Source: Paramyrothecium sp. XJ0827
Taxonomy: Eukaryota > Ascomycota > Sordariomycetes > Hypocreales > Stachybotryaceae
Direction of reading: 5' to 3'
NCBI GenBank assembly: GCA_020881915.1
Contig: JAJFPB010000008.1
Location: forward strand, 2,294,001-2,358,000
DNA length: 64,000 bases
Shown: piece after piece, positions 11,579 through 22,414 of the stretch
Layout of the letters: each line of letters opens with the position of its first letter
Position numbering within the stretch: position 1 is the stretch's first letter
Notes under the pieces: generated by a model
What the model saw: only the letters and a program-made list of their open reading frames with translations
The model's database searches: none
Told to the model about the DNA's origin: nothing
Program-made: the position numbers and the translations under genes

Positions 11579-14027
11579 CTACTTGCTCCTCGCCTCTTCA
11601 AGTGAGATCTTTCGTGCCAGAATCTCTTCCCTCCAAGCCCAACCCACGGCAATGGCTGCTCCGGGCCCGAAGACTAGGGTGGTGCCACCGAGAACACCAA
11701 TGATCTTGATCCAGCTAGTGTTTGATCTTCCCGAACTCTTCAGATCGCGGAAGTTTAGAAGCACCCACAGTAGCCCACCGAGGAATACCAAAACATGGTT
11801 AGCTCGGATAAGTGTTGTCGGATCGGCTTTCGCCAAGTCCAAGCCACGAGCATCCCATAGCTGCTTGGCACTGGAAATTATGCTGTTGTCCACTGAGCTT
11901 GTGGAAGTGGCGAGGATGTATAAGCGGACGATCCCAGCGAAGATTGCACCGAAAATGTAGGCAGGGCGCAGATACTTCAGATCTACGCGAAGGTTCTTCA
12001 GTCGGTCGTTCCTTGCGTTGTTGGGGCCCAACGAGGAGAAGAAACGATGGAAAACGACTGTGAAGAGAGGGAACAGCTGCCACAACCACTTCGTACCAGG
12101 CAGCTCATTACCGAACAGGATGCCAGCTGCGGGAACCAGATAGCCAATGGCAATAGCCGGCAGAGTCGTCTTTGCATAGTGCGCGGGAACAAGACGGTTG
12201 TCAGGAGCTCTGTAAGATTCCAACGAGCATGAGAGATAGTGAAGGAAGAGGTACACCGGGACAACGTATCCCAAGCCCTTCCACTGAGCCGCAAGCAGGA
12301 AGAAAACCCAGAAGGACGCGAAGCTGACGGTGTTCCCTCTACGAACACTTTCGATCCTGCTAACAATGACGAACGGAACGAGATCCGCCAAGAATGAGGC
12401 CAGGGGAAGGGTTTCAACCTCAGCCTTGGCGGGGGAAAGGGCCAGAGAGCCAGAGATATGGCTAGCAGCATAGCAGAGGCCAAGCAATGGGAGAGCGCGC
12501 AGAACGCGCCACGCCAACTTGTCCTCCTTACCGCCGAGCTGGGCTACCTGGAAGATTGTATCCTCACGTAGAGAGCGGTCTGGCAGTGGGAGGAAATCGA
12601 GCTTTGTTGCTTGTGCCACGCTCTGGGTGTGGACGTCGATCTGGATGTCGCCTGCATGTGGGATTACATATAGCGTCATGACCTTGTGCCAGTACGATTC
12701 GTATGCCTCAAGACGCGTGACGGAACCGGCCTGGGCACAGACCTCCTTGGTTCGAGGTATGCGGCTCTGCTCATAGTCATGCAGTGTGGCTCTAATCTTC
12801 TCGCTGCTTGGTTGGCTTTTGCTCTTGCTGAGTGTCAGCAGTCGATTTGTAAGGGCTGCCGCACTCTCGATGGCCCAATTGCCTCCCTGGCCACTGTATC
12901 GTCGTTAGTTTCCACATAATCAGAGGACATTGCATGTAGAAGCCTTACATGTTTGGCGTCATCTTGTGAATAGAGTCGCCCAAGCAGACAATGCGATCGT
13001 ATGTCCAATGGTTATGTTGCGCTTCTTGAAGCACAGTCAATGTAGCGGCTTCCTTTCGCTGCCAAATGGCGTCAAATTTGACTGTCTGCGAGGCAAACCG
13101 GGTCAAGTACGGCTTCACGAACTCTTCCTGGTCGGCTTCCGTGTAACGAGGCATGTTTGGAGGCTGGCATTTCTCATCCAGTTTCTCGAATACGAACCAG
13201 AAGCAGCGAGAGTCCTTGCCAATAACAACCAAGAAGGACCAGTCCTTGTTGAAGGTACGGTAGTGACTTTGCGCTTTCAAGCCAGGGACTGCAGAAGACA
13301 TGCCGAACAGACACCTGTACTCACTAAACATGGCTGCTTATTGTCAGTGGGCTTCCCTCAATAGGGGTTGAAGCTTTTGAGCGCACCTGTCTGGTCCTTG
13401 TATAGATACTTCAGAGCGTTGTCACGTTCGGCATGGCGCCACATCTCGTGTTTGATGCGACTGTGGACACCATCTGCACCTGCAACGATGGATCCAGTGA
13501 ACACTGAGCCGTCCTGGCAACGCACCTTGACACCATCTGCCTGAGAATCAACCGAAATCACTTTCTTGTTGGTAAGAATCTTGCTCTTGTCGGGGAAGAG
13601 TTCGAAGAGTGTTCTCAACAACTGGGTTCGCTCGAGAAACACGACTGGATAACCCGTACTGCATTAGAATCCCCAAGGTTAGCTGAAGATTGCTTTGTTT
13701 CGCATTTGGATGCACTTACCGCGCCTCTATCAACTGCAAAGTGTCGGTCTTTGTGACCAACTCACCCTCACCAGTCAGCAGGTAGTTCCATATAGGAGGC
13801 TCGGTGTATTGTTCTAGGCTGTCGTAAATTCCTAGTTGGTCAAGAATTCGAGCGCCGTTGGCGAAAATGCCTATTGAAGCGCCGACCTGGGGGTCGATTC
13901 GATCATGCGCCTCGAGAACAATGTAGTCAATTCCGGCACGGTGCAGACTATGGGCAAGTACTAGTCCAGCAACCGAGCCTCCCACAATAACTACCCGAAA
14001 ACCACTCTGTTTCTCGGAAGCAGCCAT
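11579..14027 (-). CDS. FAD-dependent monooxygenase fused to a polytopic membrane domain
   Basis: Four exons on the minus strand (14027-13720, 13658-13387, 13333-12949, 12893-11579) join in frame to 759 residues. Residues about 1-430 form a PaxM-like group A flavin monooxygenase: [11 protein letters not shown] near the N-terminus (FAD-binding loop), [10 protein letters not shown] in the middle and CLGDSIHKM followed by GQGGN. Members of this group epoxidise or hydroxylate terpenoid and aromatic substrates using NAD(P)H. Residues about 480-750 contain some seven hydrophobic segments and the pattern [10 protein letters not shown], like the stand-alone integral-membrane terpene cyclases of fungal meroterpenoid pathways (MacJ/AscF type); this second assignment is from memory of family patterns and less sure. 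A fused epoxidase-cyclase would fit the cluster. It is divergent from the next flavin monooxygenase and shares a 655-bp promoter with it. Confidence 0.88.
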
Positions 14028-14682
14028 GACGTTGAGGGTGGTCTCAATGCTTTGTTGTTATGGAGATGCGTTGAGCTTAGGGCCTTCTAATTAGATTGTA
14101 TCCCGTGGTATATGCAAAAGAGCTGATCTAAGTCTTTTAAAAATGAAAGTGATTGTTGGGCCAAGGGAGTCTGCCTTGGTACGGACCAAGGCTGCAGTCT
14201 TATATAATGTTCACAGATGTAGTTCGTCGGAACGTGGTGGAAAGACTGGCGGTGCACCGGAATCTGCACTCATCAGTGACTATAAAGCAACCAAAAAAGC
14301 ACGGACCATCGGCAGTCCCCTAGATTCACGTCTAACCGTCATACGACTGCCGTTTTAAATCGACCCGTGGGTGGTCGATTCGGGCCCACCCCCCTGTTTC
14401 CTTGAGTAACTCCAATGAAACACTGCATCTCGGAACAGCGTTTCCTTGAGAATGGGTGTATTCGACAATCGATTCCGGATATTGACTGAAATTCATGATT
14501 GAGGAGTCAAGTACGCACCAGACAGATCGTTCATTAATAAATGAGCAGCTGTTGCACACCAATCTTCAAGTTGGAAAAAGGGCCTCTCAACACAACTTTT
14601 CTGGTTCAAGCAACGAAAATATAGAACGTATTTTCAGCCTGACACGTCTTGCACAAAGAAGAAGTTCTCATAAACGGCAAAA
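14028..14682. promoter_or_regulatory. bidirectional promoter between two flavin monooxygenase genes
   Basis: No gene is seen in this 655-bp stretch. It separates the start codons of two divergently transcribed cluster genes, so it likely drives both. It contains a perfect inverted repeat at 14358-14380. Confidence 0.6.
14358..14380. promoter_or_regulatory. inverted repeat AATCGACC-N7-GGTCGATT
   Basis: Arms 14358-14365 and 14373-14380 are perfect complements around a 7-nt GC-rich centre (CGTGGGT). It lies about 330 bp from one start codon and 300 bp from the other. This is a candidate dyad operator for a dimeric regulator of the cluster; no matching factor can be named. Confidence 0.4.
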
Positions 14683-16232
14683 ATGACTAACAGCGAGCGA
14701 AGCAGTCTCGTGCAGTTTCGCGTGGTTGTTGTTGGGTAGGCCAGGTCCGATCCCAAGGAAGTCTGGAACAAAACTGACTGACCGATTACAGTGCCGGTAC
14801 GCGATCGATCTGCAAAGTTTTTGACATCCTATCTTTACTCACGAGATCGCAGGCATCGGCGGACTTTCAGCAGCCGTCGCACTTGCGAGCCGAGGGCATT
14901 CCGTGTTAATTTTAGAGTCTACGACAAAGGTATGCCCCAACCGTGCCTACATTCACCCATCCCTAGCTTACGTTAAATTAGCTTCTCCATGTTGGCGCAG
15001 GAGTTGCTCTGCCGCCGACCACACGGCGATGGTTCGAATGTACGCAAGCTACCTGAACTATTGTCTAGACTAACAGTTGAAACACATACTAACGCAAGAC
15101 TGAACAGCGCTTGAAGTGCTTCGCACAGATGATGTCGCATGCGTTCCCTTGGACGGAATAGAGCTCACCAAGTGGGATAACGGCGAATTGGTAACTCGAA
15201 CCTCAGTAAGTCCACTTGGGAAACAGAATGCCATTCACCATGGTGATCTGCAATTGGCACTCCTTGCTCGTGCTGAGCAACTGGATAACATCGAGATCCG
15301 ACTTGGCGCTCGCGTCGCGGACATCGATATTGAGGCCAGTATTGTGACCCTTGTAAATGGAGAGCGTGTGGAAGGCGATTTAATCATTGCAGCCGATGGC
15401 GTCAAATCCACCATCAAGTCGAGGGTGTGCCCGCCAGAAGCCGCCATACCGAAGCCAACTGGTGAAGCCGCGTATCGATTCACAATTCCCCGGGCGTTAT
15501 TGGAGTCCGACGAAGCCCTGCTGGCTATGGTGCAGAGGCCTTGGGCCACGCGATGGGATGGGCCTGCTCGACACGTAGTCGCCTACCCCGTGCGGAACCA
15601 TGAGCTCCTGAACGTTGTTCTCATCCACCCGGACGATGGCCGAGCTGCAGAATCGTGGACCACTGTTGCTGACAAGGCGAACGTAGTCGCAGACTTCCAA
15701 GGCTGGGACACGAGGCTGCAGAAGTTAATTGACTTGGCGCCGGCCGAAGTGCCCAACTTTCGGATGTTTCTGTATCCTCCCTCTCCAGTCTGGGTCAAGG
15801 GCTCTACAGTGCTACTCGGAGATGCGTGCCACGCGATGCTGTTGGTATTCTCATTGCCTGAATTGTATCAGCCGTTGCTAATCGAAACGCAGTCCGTACC
15901 TGGGTCAGGGAGTCGCACAAGCCGTTGAGGACGCCAGCGCCATTGCGACAGTCATTTCCGTAATTGAACGTCGCGATCAACTGCCCTTGGCGCTGCGGGC
16001 ATACGAAGTTTCGCGCAAGGGGAGAGTCGAGACGATTCAGGCTGCTACTTACCGGGCAAGGGAGCAGTTGCACCTCAAAGACAAGGCGGCGCAAGAGGCC
16101 CGTGACCTGGAGAGGAAGACGGCTTCGCAGACGAATCAAAATAGCGACGTGGTCAAGATGCAGCAATCCTATTGGGGCTGGGACGCCGCCAAGGTTGCTC
16201 AGAATGCTTTGACAGAGCTCATTGCAGCTTGA
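14683..16232 (+). CDS. FAD-dependent monooxygenase (salicylate hydroxylase-like)
   Basis: Six exons (14683-14735, 14792-14796, 14853-14929, 14982-15039, 15108-15840, 15893-16232) give 421 residues, the normal size of salicylate 1-monooxygenase-like enzymes. The second exon is only 5 nt and supplies the middle of the FAD-binding motif VVVVGAGIGGLSAA. Without it the frame is lost. Later signatures are LLHVGAGVALPP, AADGVKSTIKS and GDACHAMLPYLGQG. Enzymes of this group use FAD and NAD(P)H to insert one oxygen atom, by hydroxylation, epoxidation or Baeyer-Villiger chemistry. The gene is divergent from the monooxygenase-membrane fusion, so co-regulation is likely. The substrate is unknown. Confidence 0.92.
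14792..14796 (+). other. 5-nt micro-exon (TGCCG) of the flavin monooxygenase
   Basis: Exon 1 ends in GG at 14735, and the 56-nt introns 14736-14791 and 14797-14852 both have GT...AG ends. GG + TGCCG + GCATCGGC reads Gly-Ala-Gly-Ile-Gly, exactly the expected FAD-binding loop. This is seen directly in the sequence; only transcript data are lacking. Confidence 0.8.
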
Positions 16233-16693
16233 GCAGCGCCAAAGACGGTTTGTTGTGCCGTCCACTATCAGTCTGCTTGCCTGCCTTGTAAGAAGCAGAA
16301 ACATCCTGCCCCGAGTCTGCCGGCAAAGCTGACCAGACAGAACCGGTGGCTCTGACAGTAGTGGACTACGTGCGAGCCGCCGAGAAGCGGGTGGCCTCTC
16401 GTTTCGGGTTGTCGCTTTCGGGGGAGGCAGGGGTTCGTGTCGCTTATTCTTGGTGCGTCTTTTTGGAACCTGAAAGCCTGCAGCACACCCATGCTAGTTC
16501 GATCGATGCATCCTGGGGGGGGCGCCTTAAACAAAACCTGTACTGTAGTAATTTCTTACGAAACTTAGAACGAATAATGACAATCCCATAGTCTAAACCT
16601 CAAGGGCGGATTTCTCAATATACGAGATTCATGACTAGCAAACCTGTACGGTAGCATCACAGGGCTCGCGTCTGTAACAAACACGCTGTGAAT
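16233..16693. other. intergenic region
   Basis: 461 bp between the flavin monooxygenase stop and the next gene on the same strand. No gene or strong motif was seen. Confidence 0.5.
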
Positions 16694-18333
16694 ATGGCAC
16701 GAAACGAGTTTGTGGACGCACTCAAGTTGTTCTTGGATACGGCGGACCCTGAAGATCTCGAACATCTTGCCGGGAGACTCAAACCTTACCGCATCTCGTC
16801 GCTTCGGGTACAGAAGCACGATGGGAGCAGGTCAATACCAGTCATTGTCCTCGATGGACAAACTCCTGACTCTCAAGCCGACATCCTCGCCGCGAACGGT
16901 TTTCCGGATGCATCAGGGCTGCCTGGTGCTCTGGAAACGCCTCCTGCGGAGCCATCATTGGGTTTTGGCCTGCCATGGAGCCCAGCAAGCATCGCGTTTG
17001 AACAGGATCAGCTCCTATTCGACATGGCAGCGCAGGCAGCATCGTGCGGAGCTCTTGCGCCGGACAACATCCACGGTTTCGTGATGGACGATATTGGTCA
17101 ACTAAGTCAGGTAAGCTTAAACCTCACCCTGCCCGAGAGTAGCTCACGTTGCTGAATAATAAGCAACCATATTGCGAGATGATGATGGAAGAACAAGTCA
17201 GGGACTTCCCTGGTCTTTCGGCCAACTCGATATATGATACAAGCCCGAGTAGGTATTCAACAAACCGTGGCAAGTTGGCAGTTTGCTAAGTGCTATCAAC
17301 TAGTCACTTTGCCGATTACTCCCCCTCAATCGGATTTCTTCGACTCGCCCGTTGGATCGTGCAGTCCAGACCAGTTTGGGACCACATCTTCGGAACCTCC
17401 AGTACGAGTCCCCAATCAAACCACAGGTTTACATGAGAATTACAGAAAAGGTTCAAGTAACCTCAGTCAGCATTGCGCTGGCTCGGTGATTACAAACGCG
17501 ATTATGTCTAACCCGTCACCCGCAGCTTCCGCTCATGTGCCTGGAAGATGGGCCTTAACCTTTAGCAACTGCATCAGAAAGGACTACCTCGATTTCGTCC
17601 GCTCCAATCTGCCACACTGGATCAAGGACGGGCTGTGGACTGCAGTCCCATGCCCCAGCTTAGTTAGTCGTAGAAGCGGCTACGGTTTGTTGGAAAACAT
17701 ATATTCTTGTGTCACGCAGCTAGATACGCGCATAGAGACTGATCAGGTTAGGAAACGGGTGGCGCTTGTAATGCTCCACTCACAATACATGGAAAGCTAC
17801 CGTGATTGGAAAAGCCAAGAGGGCCGCAAGCATCGCGGGATGATGGCAGTTGGGCGGGGCGACATGACCCTCATGATCGACGGTATCTTACGGCAGACTA
17901 CACCGGCTTGGGCGGAACTTGACGCGAGAAAACGGCTCCAGTTACGAGCCCTCTTCCATGAGCGGAAACGGTATGGAAAACGCTGGTCCGTGTTCAGAAC
18001 GGAGCTGGGGTCTAGCATACTGCTTGTTTGCTCTACACAACTAGCCAACATGGTGTAAGTCTATATTGTGTACAGCCTGTACGGGCTGGGTTACTGAGCT
18101 AACGACTGGGCTGTAGGAGCAACACGAAGGTCACCATGGCTGCACTCAAGGAAATCTCTCAGTCAATCAAGCAATGTGGATCCGTGATGAGTGTGCTCCG
18201 TATACTAGAGCCATTGGCGGAAGGTCTAATAAATAACGACCGGCAAGAAGACCTTCAGGCGGATCAAATATTAAATCAGTGCGAGAGTTTACAGGAGTTC
18301 GCAGCAGGACGGAGGGGCGACAACCCGGAATAG
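16694..18333 (+). CDS. hypothetical protein in the cluster
   Basis: I do not recognise this protein. Four exons (16694-17110, 17164-17248, 17304-18054, 18117-18333) join in frame to 489 residues; all three introns (53, 55 and 62 nt) have GT...AG ends and every in-frame stop falls inside an intron, which is good support for a real gene. There is no signal peptide, membrane segment, zinc finger or cofactor loop that I can see. The N-terminal part is acidic and Pro/Gly-rich, a Ser/Pro-rich linker follows, and the C-terminal half (from about residue 280) is rich in Arg/Lys and Trp and predicted helical. It lies head-to-tail after a flavin monooxygenase and before an FMN reductase-like gene, so it could be a pathway-specific regulator or an unrelated gene inside the cluster. 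Confidence 0.65.
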
Positions 18334-18591
18334 AAGCGGCGGATATATCATAGACTGGTCGACACGAATACAGCGTCATTCAATTGGCAAAACGTGCTAC
18401 AAGCTTGAGGCTAATGTGAGAGTGGAAGGGGGAGAGGGAGTCGGATCGCATCTTCACTGCATGATTACGCTCCTACAGCATTGGGAATGATTTCTAATTC
18501 TTCAATCTTGTACATAAACGACGGAAGAAATAAGCTAGTGCTTCATAACGTTGAGTTGCGCCCGCCACCAGTATAAAATGTTCCATCATAT

Positions 18592-19200
18592 CTATTCTAC
18601 CTTAGGCTCAGCCAGGAATCCCTTGATCTCCTCCACGGCCTTGAAGATCTCATCCTTCTTGCCGCTGTCGTCCCAGGACTTCTTTGTCTCATCGCCCAGA
18701 GCACCCTCAGTGACGGCGGAGAACATGTCGTTGCCAGCAGCGAAGGGCAGCAGAACCTTGGTAGGGGCAACCTTCATCTTCATGACAAGCTCCAGACTGG
18801 CCGAGAGCTGGGCGTTGGCCTGGCTACCACCCATCTTTCCGTAGCTGAAGATGGCAACGGGCTTTCCGGGCCACTCGTTGTACAGGTAGTCGACGGCATT
18901 CTTGGTGCCACCGGCCAAGCCATAGTTGTATTCGGGGATGACAAAGATGTAGCCATCGAAAGAGGCAATCTTCTCACTCCACTTCTTGGAGTGCTCCTTG
19001 GTGAACTGAGCCATGGCAGGGACCATGGCAGGCATGACGGGCTCGTCATAGACAGGGAGCTTGAAGTCGGAGATGGCAACCGGCTCAATCTCCAGCTCAT
19101 CTGACGGACGCGCCTTGAGCACCTCGTGAACCCAGCTGGCGACGTTAGGCCCGACAGCAGGGCTGCGGGTGCTGCCCGTGATCAAAGCGATCTTGGCCAT
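18592..19200 (-). CDS. NADPH-dependent FMN reductase-like flavoprotein
   Basis: A single exon encodes 202 residues starting [19 protein letters not shown], the phosphate-binding loop of flavodoxin-fold FMN reductases (Lot6/NQO type). Further family signatures are [19 protein letters not shown], which in this family contacts the flavin ring, and [10 protein letters not shown]. The family reduces FMN, quinones or azo compounds with NAD(P)H in the cytosol. The first ATG at 19200 was chosen; upstream in-frame codons are non-ATG. Three CAAGGTAT repeats lie just upstream of the start. It shares a 1.3-kb promoter region with the divergent P450 and may deliver reduced flavin, reduce a quinone intermediate, or protect against one. 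Confidence 0.93.
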   Translation of the reverse strand: MAKIALITGSTRSPAVGPNVASWVHEVLKARPSDELEIEPVAISDFKLPVYDEPVMPAMVPAMAQFTKEHSKKWSEKIASFDGYIFVIPEYNYGLAGGTKNAVDYLYNEWPGKPVAIFSYGKMGGSQANAQLSASLELVMKMKVAPTKVLLPFAAGNDMFSAVTEGALGDETKKSWDDSGKKDEIFKAVEEIKGFLAEPKVE

Positions 19201-19239
19201 GTTGAGGTTTGAGAGAGGAGTGAGAGAGAAGGGGTATAA

Positions 19240-19271
19240 CAAGGTATCAAGGTATCAAAATGTCAAGGTAT
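19240..19271. repeat. three CAAGGTAT copies in the FMN reductase leader
   Basis: Copies are at 19240-19247, 19248-19255 and 19264-19271, 40-71 bp before the start codon of the minus-strand FMN reductase gene. The first two are exactly tandem. They may be a slippage product or a short binding array. Confidence 0.5.
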
Positions 19272-19640
19272 GTTTTCGACTTAGGCCTGACGCATGAAAG
19301 ATGAAGACGGACTAGCTGAGAACGCTGGCCACAACATACGGTAGCCTGTTTAAATACGTTTGTGCACCCTTTGTAACTCTGAGCGCCTGCTGCTATTGCA
19401 CACGGGTTTGAGTTGGGTACCTGTATTAGAAATCCACAAGGCACCTGTCTCTGTAGATCATTGGACTGCCAAGAGCAGGTGAAATGGGCCGTGCTGCCTG
19501 TTGGTGCCGCCCTGCATGCATGAGCTGCCCCTGCACGGGACAGAAGAGGAAAGGTGATGTTACAATTCGCAGGGGGCTTAAACGGAGGGAGTGGTCATCC
19601 GGTGGAGCCTGGCACAGTCTGAGCATGACGGATCGAGATA

Positions 19641-19721
19641 CCGCGCGGTAATGAATCAAACACTAACTACGAGGAGAACGCCGCGCGGGAACCCCTTCGA
19701 TATCCTTGTTTTCCCGCGCGG
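19641..19721. promoter_or_regulatory. three CCGCGCGG palindromes
   Basis: The self-complementary 8-mer CCGCGCGG occurs at 19641-19648, 19681-19688 and 19714-19721, with starts 40 and 33 bp apart. It sits in the shared upstream region of two divergent cluster genes. CGG/CCG half-sites are typical of fungal Zn2Cys6 regulators, so this is a candidate operator array; the assignment is inference. Confidence 0.5.
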
Positions 19722-20538
19722 GGAGCCCCCACGGGATCCAGTAACTCAGATCAGCATTCTATTGTGCAGCTGCCATGGGAGGCTGAGTTACACCAAGCAC
19801 GTCATCAGGCCACACCGGATGTCCTCCCTTCGGAATGTGCGTTGCGATTTGGCTGAGGTCGACCCGGCTGTCGGCGAGTAAATGTGCGTAACTGAAACGC
19901 ACCAATAAGACGAGGCCATTCGCAGCCACACTGGGTCCATTGTTCGTTACCAGTACGCATTCAGACTTTAATTGAGCCAACCCAACTAAAAGCTGTAACC
20001 TGTAACTGTTTACTTATCTGGGAATAGGCTGTCTTGGGTGGCACCCTTCTTTGGAGCCTGCATATCCGGTGCCCAGGCTGCATGAGAAACCCCAAGCAGC
20101 TCCCCTAAACAGTTATCGGTGGTTTTTAAAATCGCCGAATTTAGGCTAGCAAGCTCTCTACTAAACATTTTTTTCGTTGCGTCGCATGAACAAAAGTGAT
20201 CTGGTGCCTCCTCAGCGAAACCATTTCCTTGAACCTCCAAAAACCCATCACCACCATGGTGGAGATGGCACGTAACGACGTCGTTGCTGCGCGTCGAATG
20301 CTCATCATTCGATGTTGAAACTCATGTCACAATGAAGCCCCTTAGCAGGCGATCTACATACCGTATCCGTAGTAATTCAAGTGTTGAGAACTTAGTACTT
20401 AATGGGACACGTTGTTTCGCGATTGTCTAGCCTGCCACAACAGCAACTCTCCTGAGCTTTACAGCATCGGGATCCAAAGAAATCCTCCCATATTCACCAG
20501 TATCCCAAGCATAACCAGTAGAAGTTTCAAGATCCAGC

Positions 20539-22414
20539 ATGCTAGGCGAACTTCTGATCAACGCACCTCAGCACCTCAGCATCCGGCTGATCGCCCAGCT
20601 CTTTTTCCCTCTCGCCGTACTTGTCATTGTCCGCTCCCTGAGCAGCAGGCTCCTACTGAGGTATCGCCTCCGGAACTTGCCCTTGATCAATGATTTAGGT
20701 ATCTTCAAGACCAATCAAAAGGCGAAGCAGAACTTCTTCTTCAATGCAGAGGGCTTGTTGAACGAGGGAGTAGCAAAGGTGAGTTGCCGCTGTCGAAGAG
20801 CCCCTGATTCGCACGGAATCATCATGGCACAACATCGGTCACTGACTGTGGCACGAAAAGTCTCCCCAAGCCTTCCGTGTAGATACCGACAACGCCGAAA
20901 TCCTAGTGCTCTCACCCGAGAGTGCCAATGAGATCCGAAATGACGACCGCTTGAGCTTTACTCATCTCTTGGCTGAAGTAAGGGCCTACATCAAGCAGAT
21001 CGAAGATAAACATCAACTATACTGACGGTGAACTTAGGACTTCCTTGGAAACATTCCTGCTTTTGTGAACTTTAACCCTCACACGGGCTTGAATGACATG
21101 GCAAATGATGTTATCCGTGGAAAGCTGAACGGAGCACTCGGTAATTTCCTTAATTGACCCAGTAATAGCGTGGATATACCATATGAGACTAATGTTCCCC
21201 TACTCCGATAGGCCTGGTTACCAAGGATCTTTCGAGCGAGGCAGACCTTGTCTTCCATGAGCAATGGACCGATAACACAGGTCCGTCGCGCGAATCCAGG
21301 GTGTGACCCGTTCGCTAACCGGGACCTAGAATGGCATTCAATCGACATAAAGACAACCTCCTTGCAAATTGTGGCCCAACTTTCATCGCGCGTCTTCTTG
21401 GGACCCGAACTATGCCGAAACCCCGACTGGCTGCGCATCACCATTGACTACACTGTCAACCTCTTTTACGGAGTCATGGCACTGAAGAAATGGCCCAGAT
21501 ACCTTCACCCAGTTGTGTGGCGCTTCGTTCCCGAGGTCCGGAAAGTCCAAGACCAGATCCAGGAGGCCGTGCGTCTCATCAAGCCCGTTGTTGAGAAGAG
21601 AACCGCTGAAGGTAAGTCCGCCAAGTCAAAGACGGAGTACGTGGATGCCATCGAATGGGCCAACGAGACCGCCAACGGCCGGCACTACGACCCTGCTCTT
21701 CTTCAACTGGGCTTCTCGCTGGCTGCCATCCACACCACCACGGATCTCCTGACACAGGTTCTCCACGACCTCTGCACCTACCCCGAGTATATCGAGCCCC
21801 TGCGAGAAGAGCTGGTGACTGTCCTGAAGGAGGAGGGTATGACCAAAGCCGGCCTCTTCAAGCTTCAACTCATGGACAGTTTCATCAAGGAGTCTCAGCG
21901 ATTTAAGCCCGGTGGTCAGCGTAAGTATCAATCTATTTTCCGTTTCTGTTCAACCCACGGTTCCATACTGACTACTATAGTCTTGATGCGCCGCATGGTC
22001 ATGGAAGACTTTACTCTGTCCAACGGTGTGTTCCTGCCACGCGGTATGCAGATCGGTGTCCCAATGCACAAGCACTTCGACCAGGACGCCTACTCCGACC
22101 CCCAGAAGTTTGACGGCTACCGCTACGTCAAGATGGCCGACGACCCCAAGAAGGAGAAGCTCCGTCACCTCGTCTCGACAAGCGCTGAGCACATGGGTTT
22201 CGGACACGGAAAGCACGCCTGCCCCGGTCGATTCTTCGCTGCCAACGAGATCAAGATTATTCTCTGCCACATCCTCCTGAAATACGACTTCAAGCTAGCC
22301 GAAGACACGAAGCCCAAGGTCATGAAGATGGGTTGGATTTTGGCCCCGGACCCCACGGCCCAGTTTGTGGTGAAGCGACGCGAGGGAGTTGACGAGGAAC
22401 TCCTCCACAGGTAA
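20539..22414 (+). CDS. cytochrome P450 monooxygenase
   Basis: Six exons (20539-20778, 20861-20977, 21038-21140, 21212-21280, 21330-21920, 21981-22414) give 517 residues, normal for a fungal microsomal P450. An N-terminal hydrophobic segment (about residues 18-35) would anchor it in the ER. The I-helix region reads [10 protein letters not shown], the ExxR motif is KESQR, and the heme loop is [13 protein letters not shown] with the ligand Cys454. It is most like the fungal P450 group that oxidises diterpenes and meroterpenoids, with the H-rich heme loop. The chosen stop is the TAA overlapping a possible donor at 22410, so a short extra 3' exon cannot be excluded. As part of the cluster it probably hydroxylates or oxidises the cyclised skeleton. 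Confidence 0.94.

Larger units (their letters stand above)
19201..20538. promoter_or_regulatory. divergent intergenic region between FMN reductase and P450
   Basis: 1.34 kb with no convincing gene. It contains three copies of the palindrome CCGCGCGG (19641, 19681, 19714) and a CAAGGTAT triplet at 19240-19271, described separately. Confidence 0.6.
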
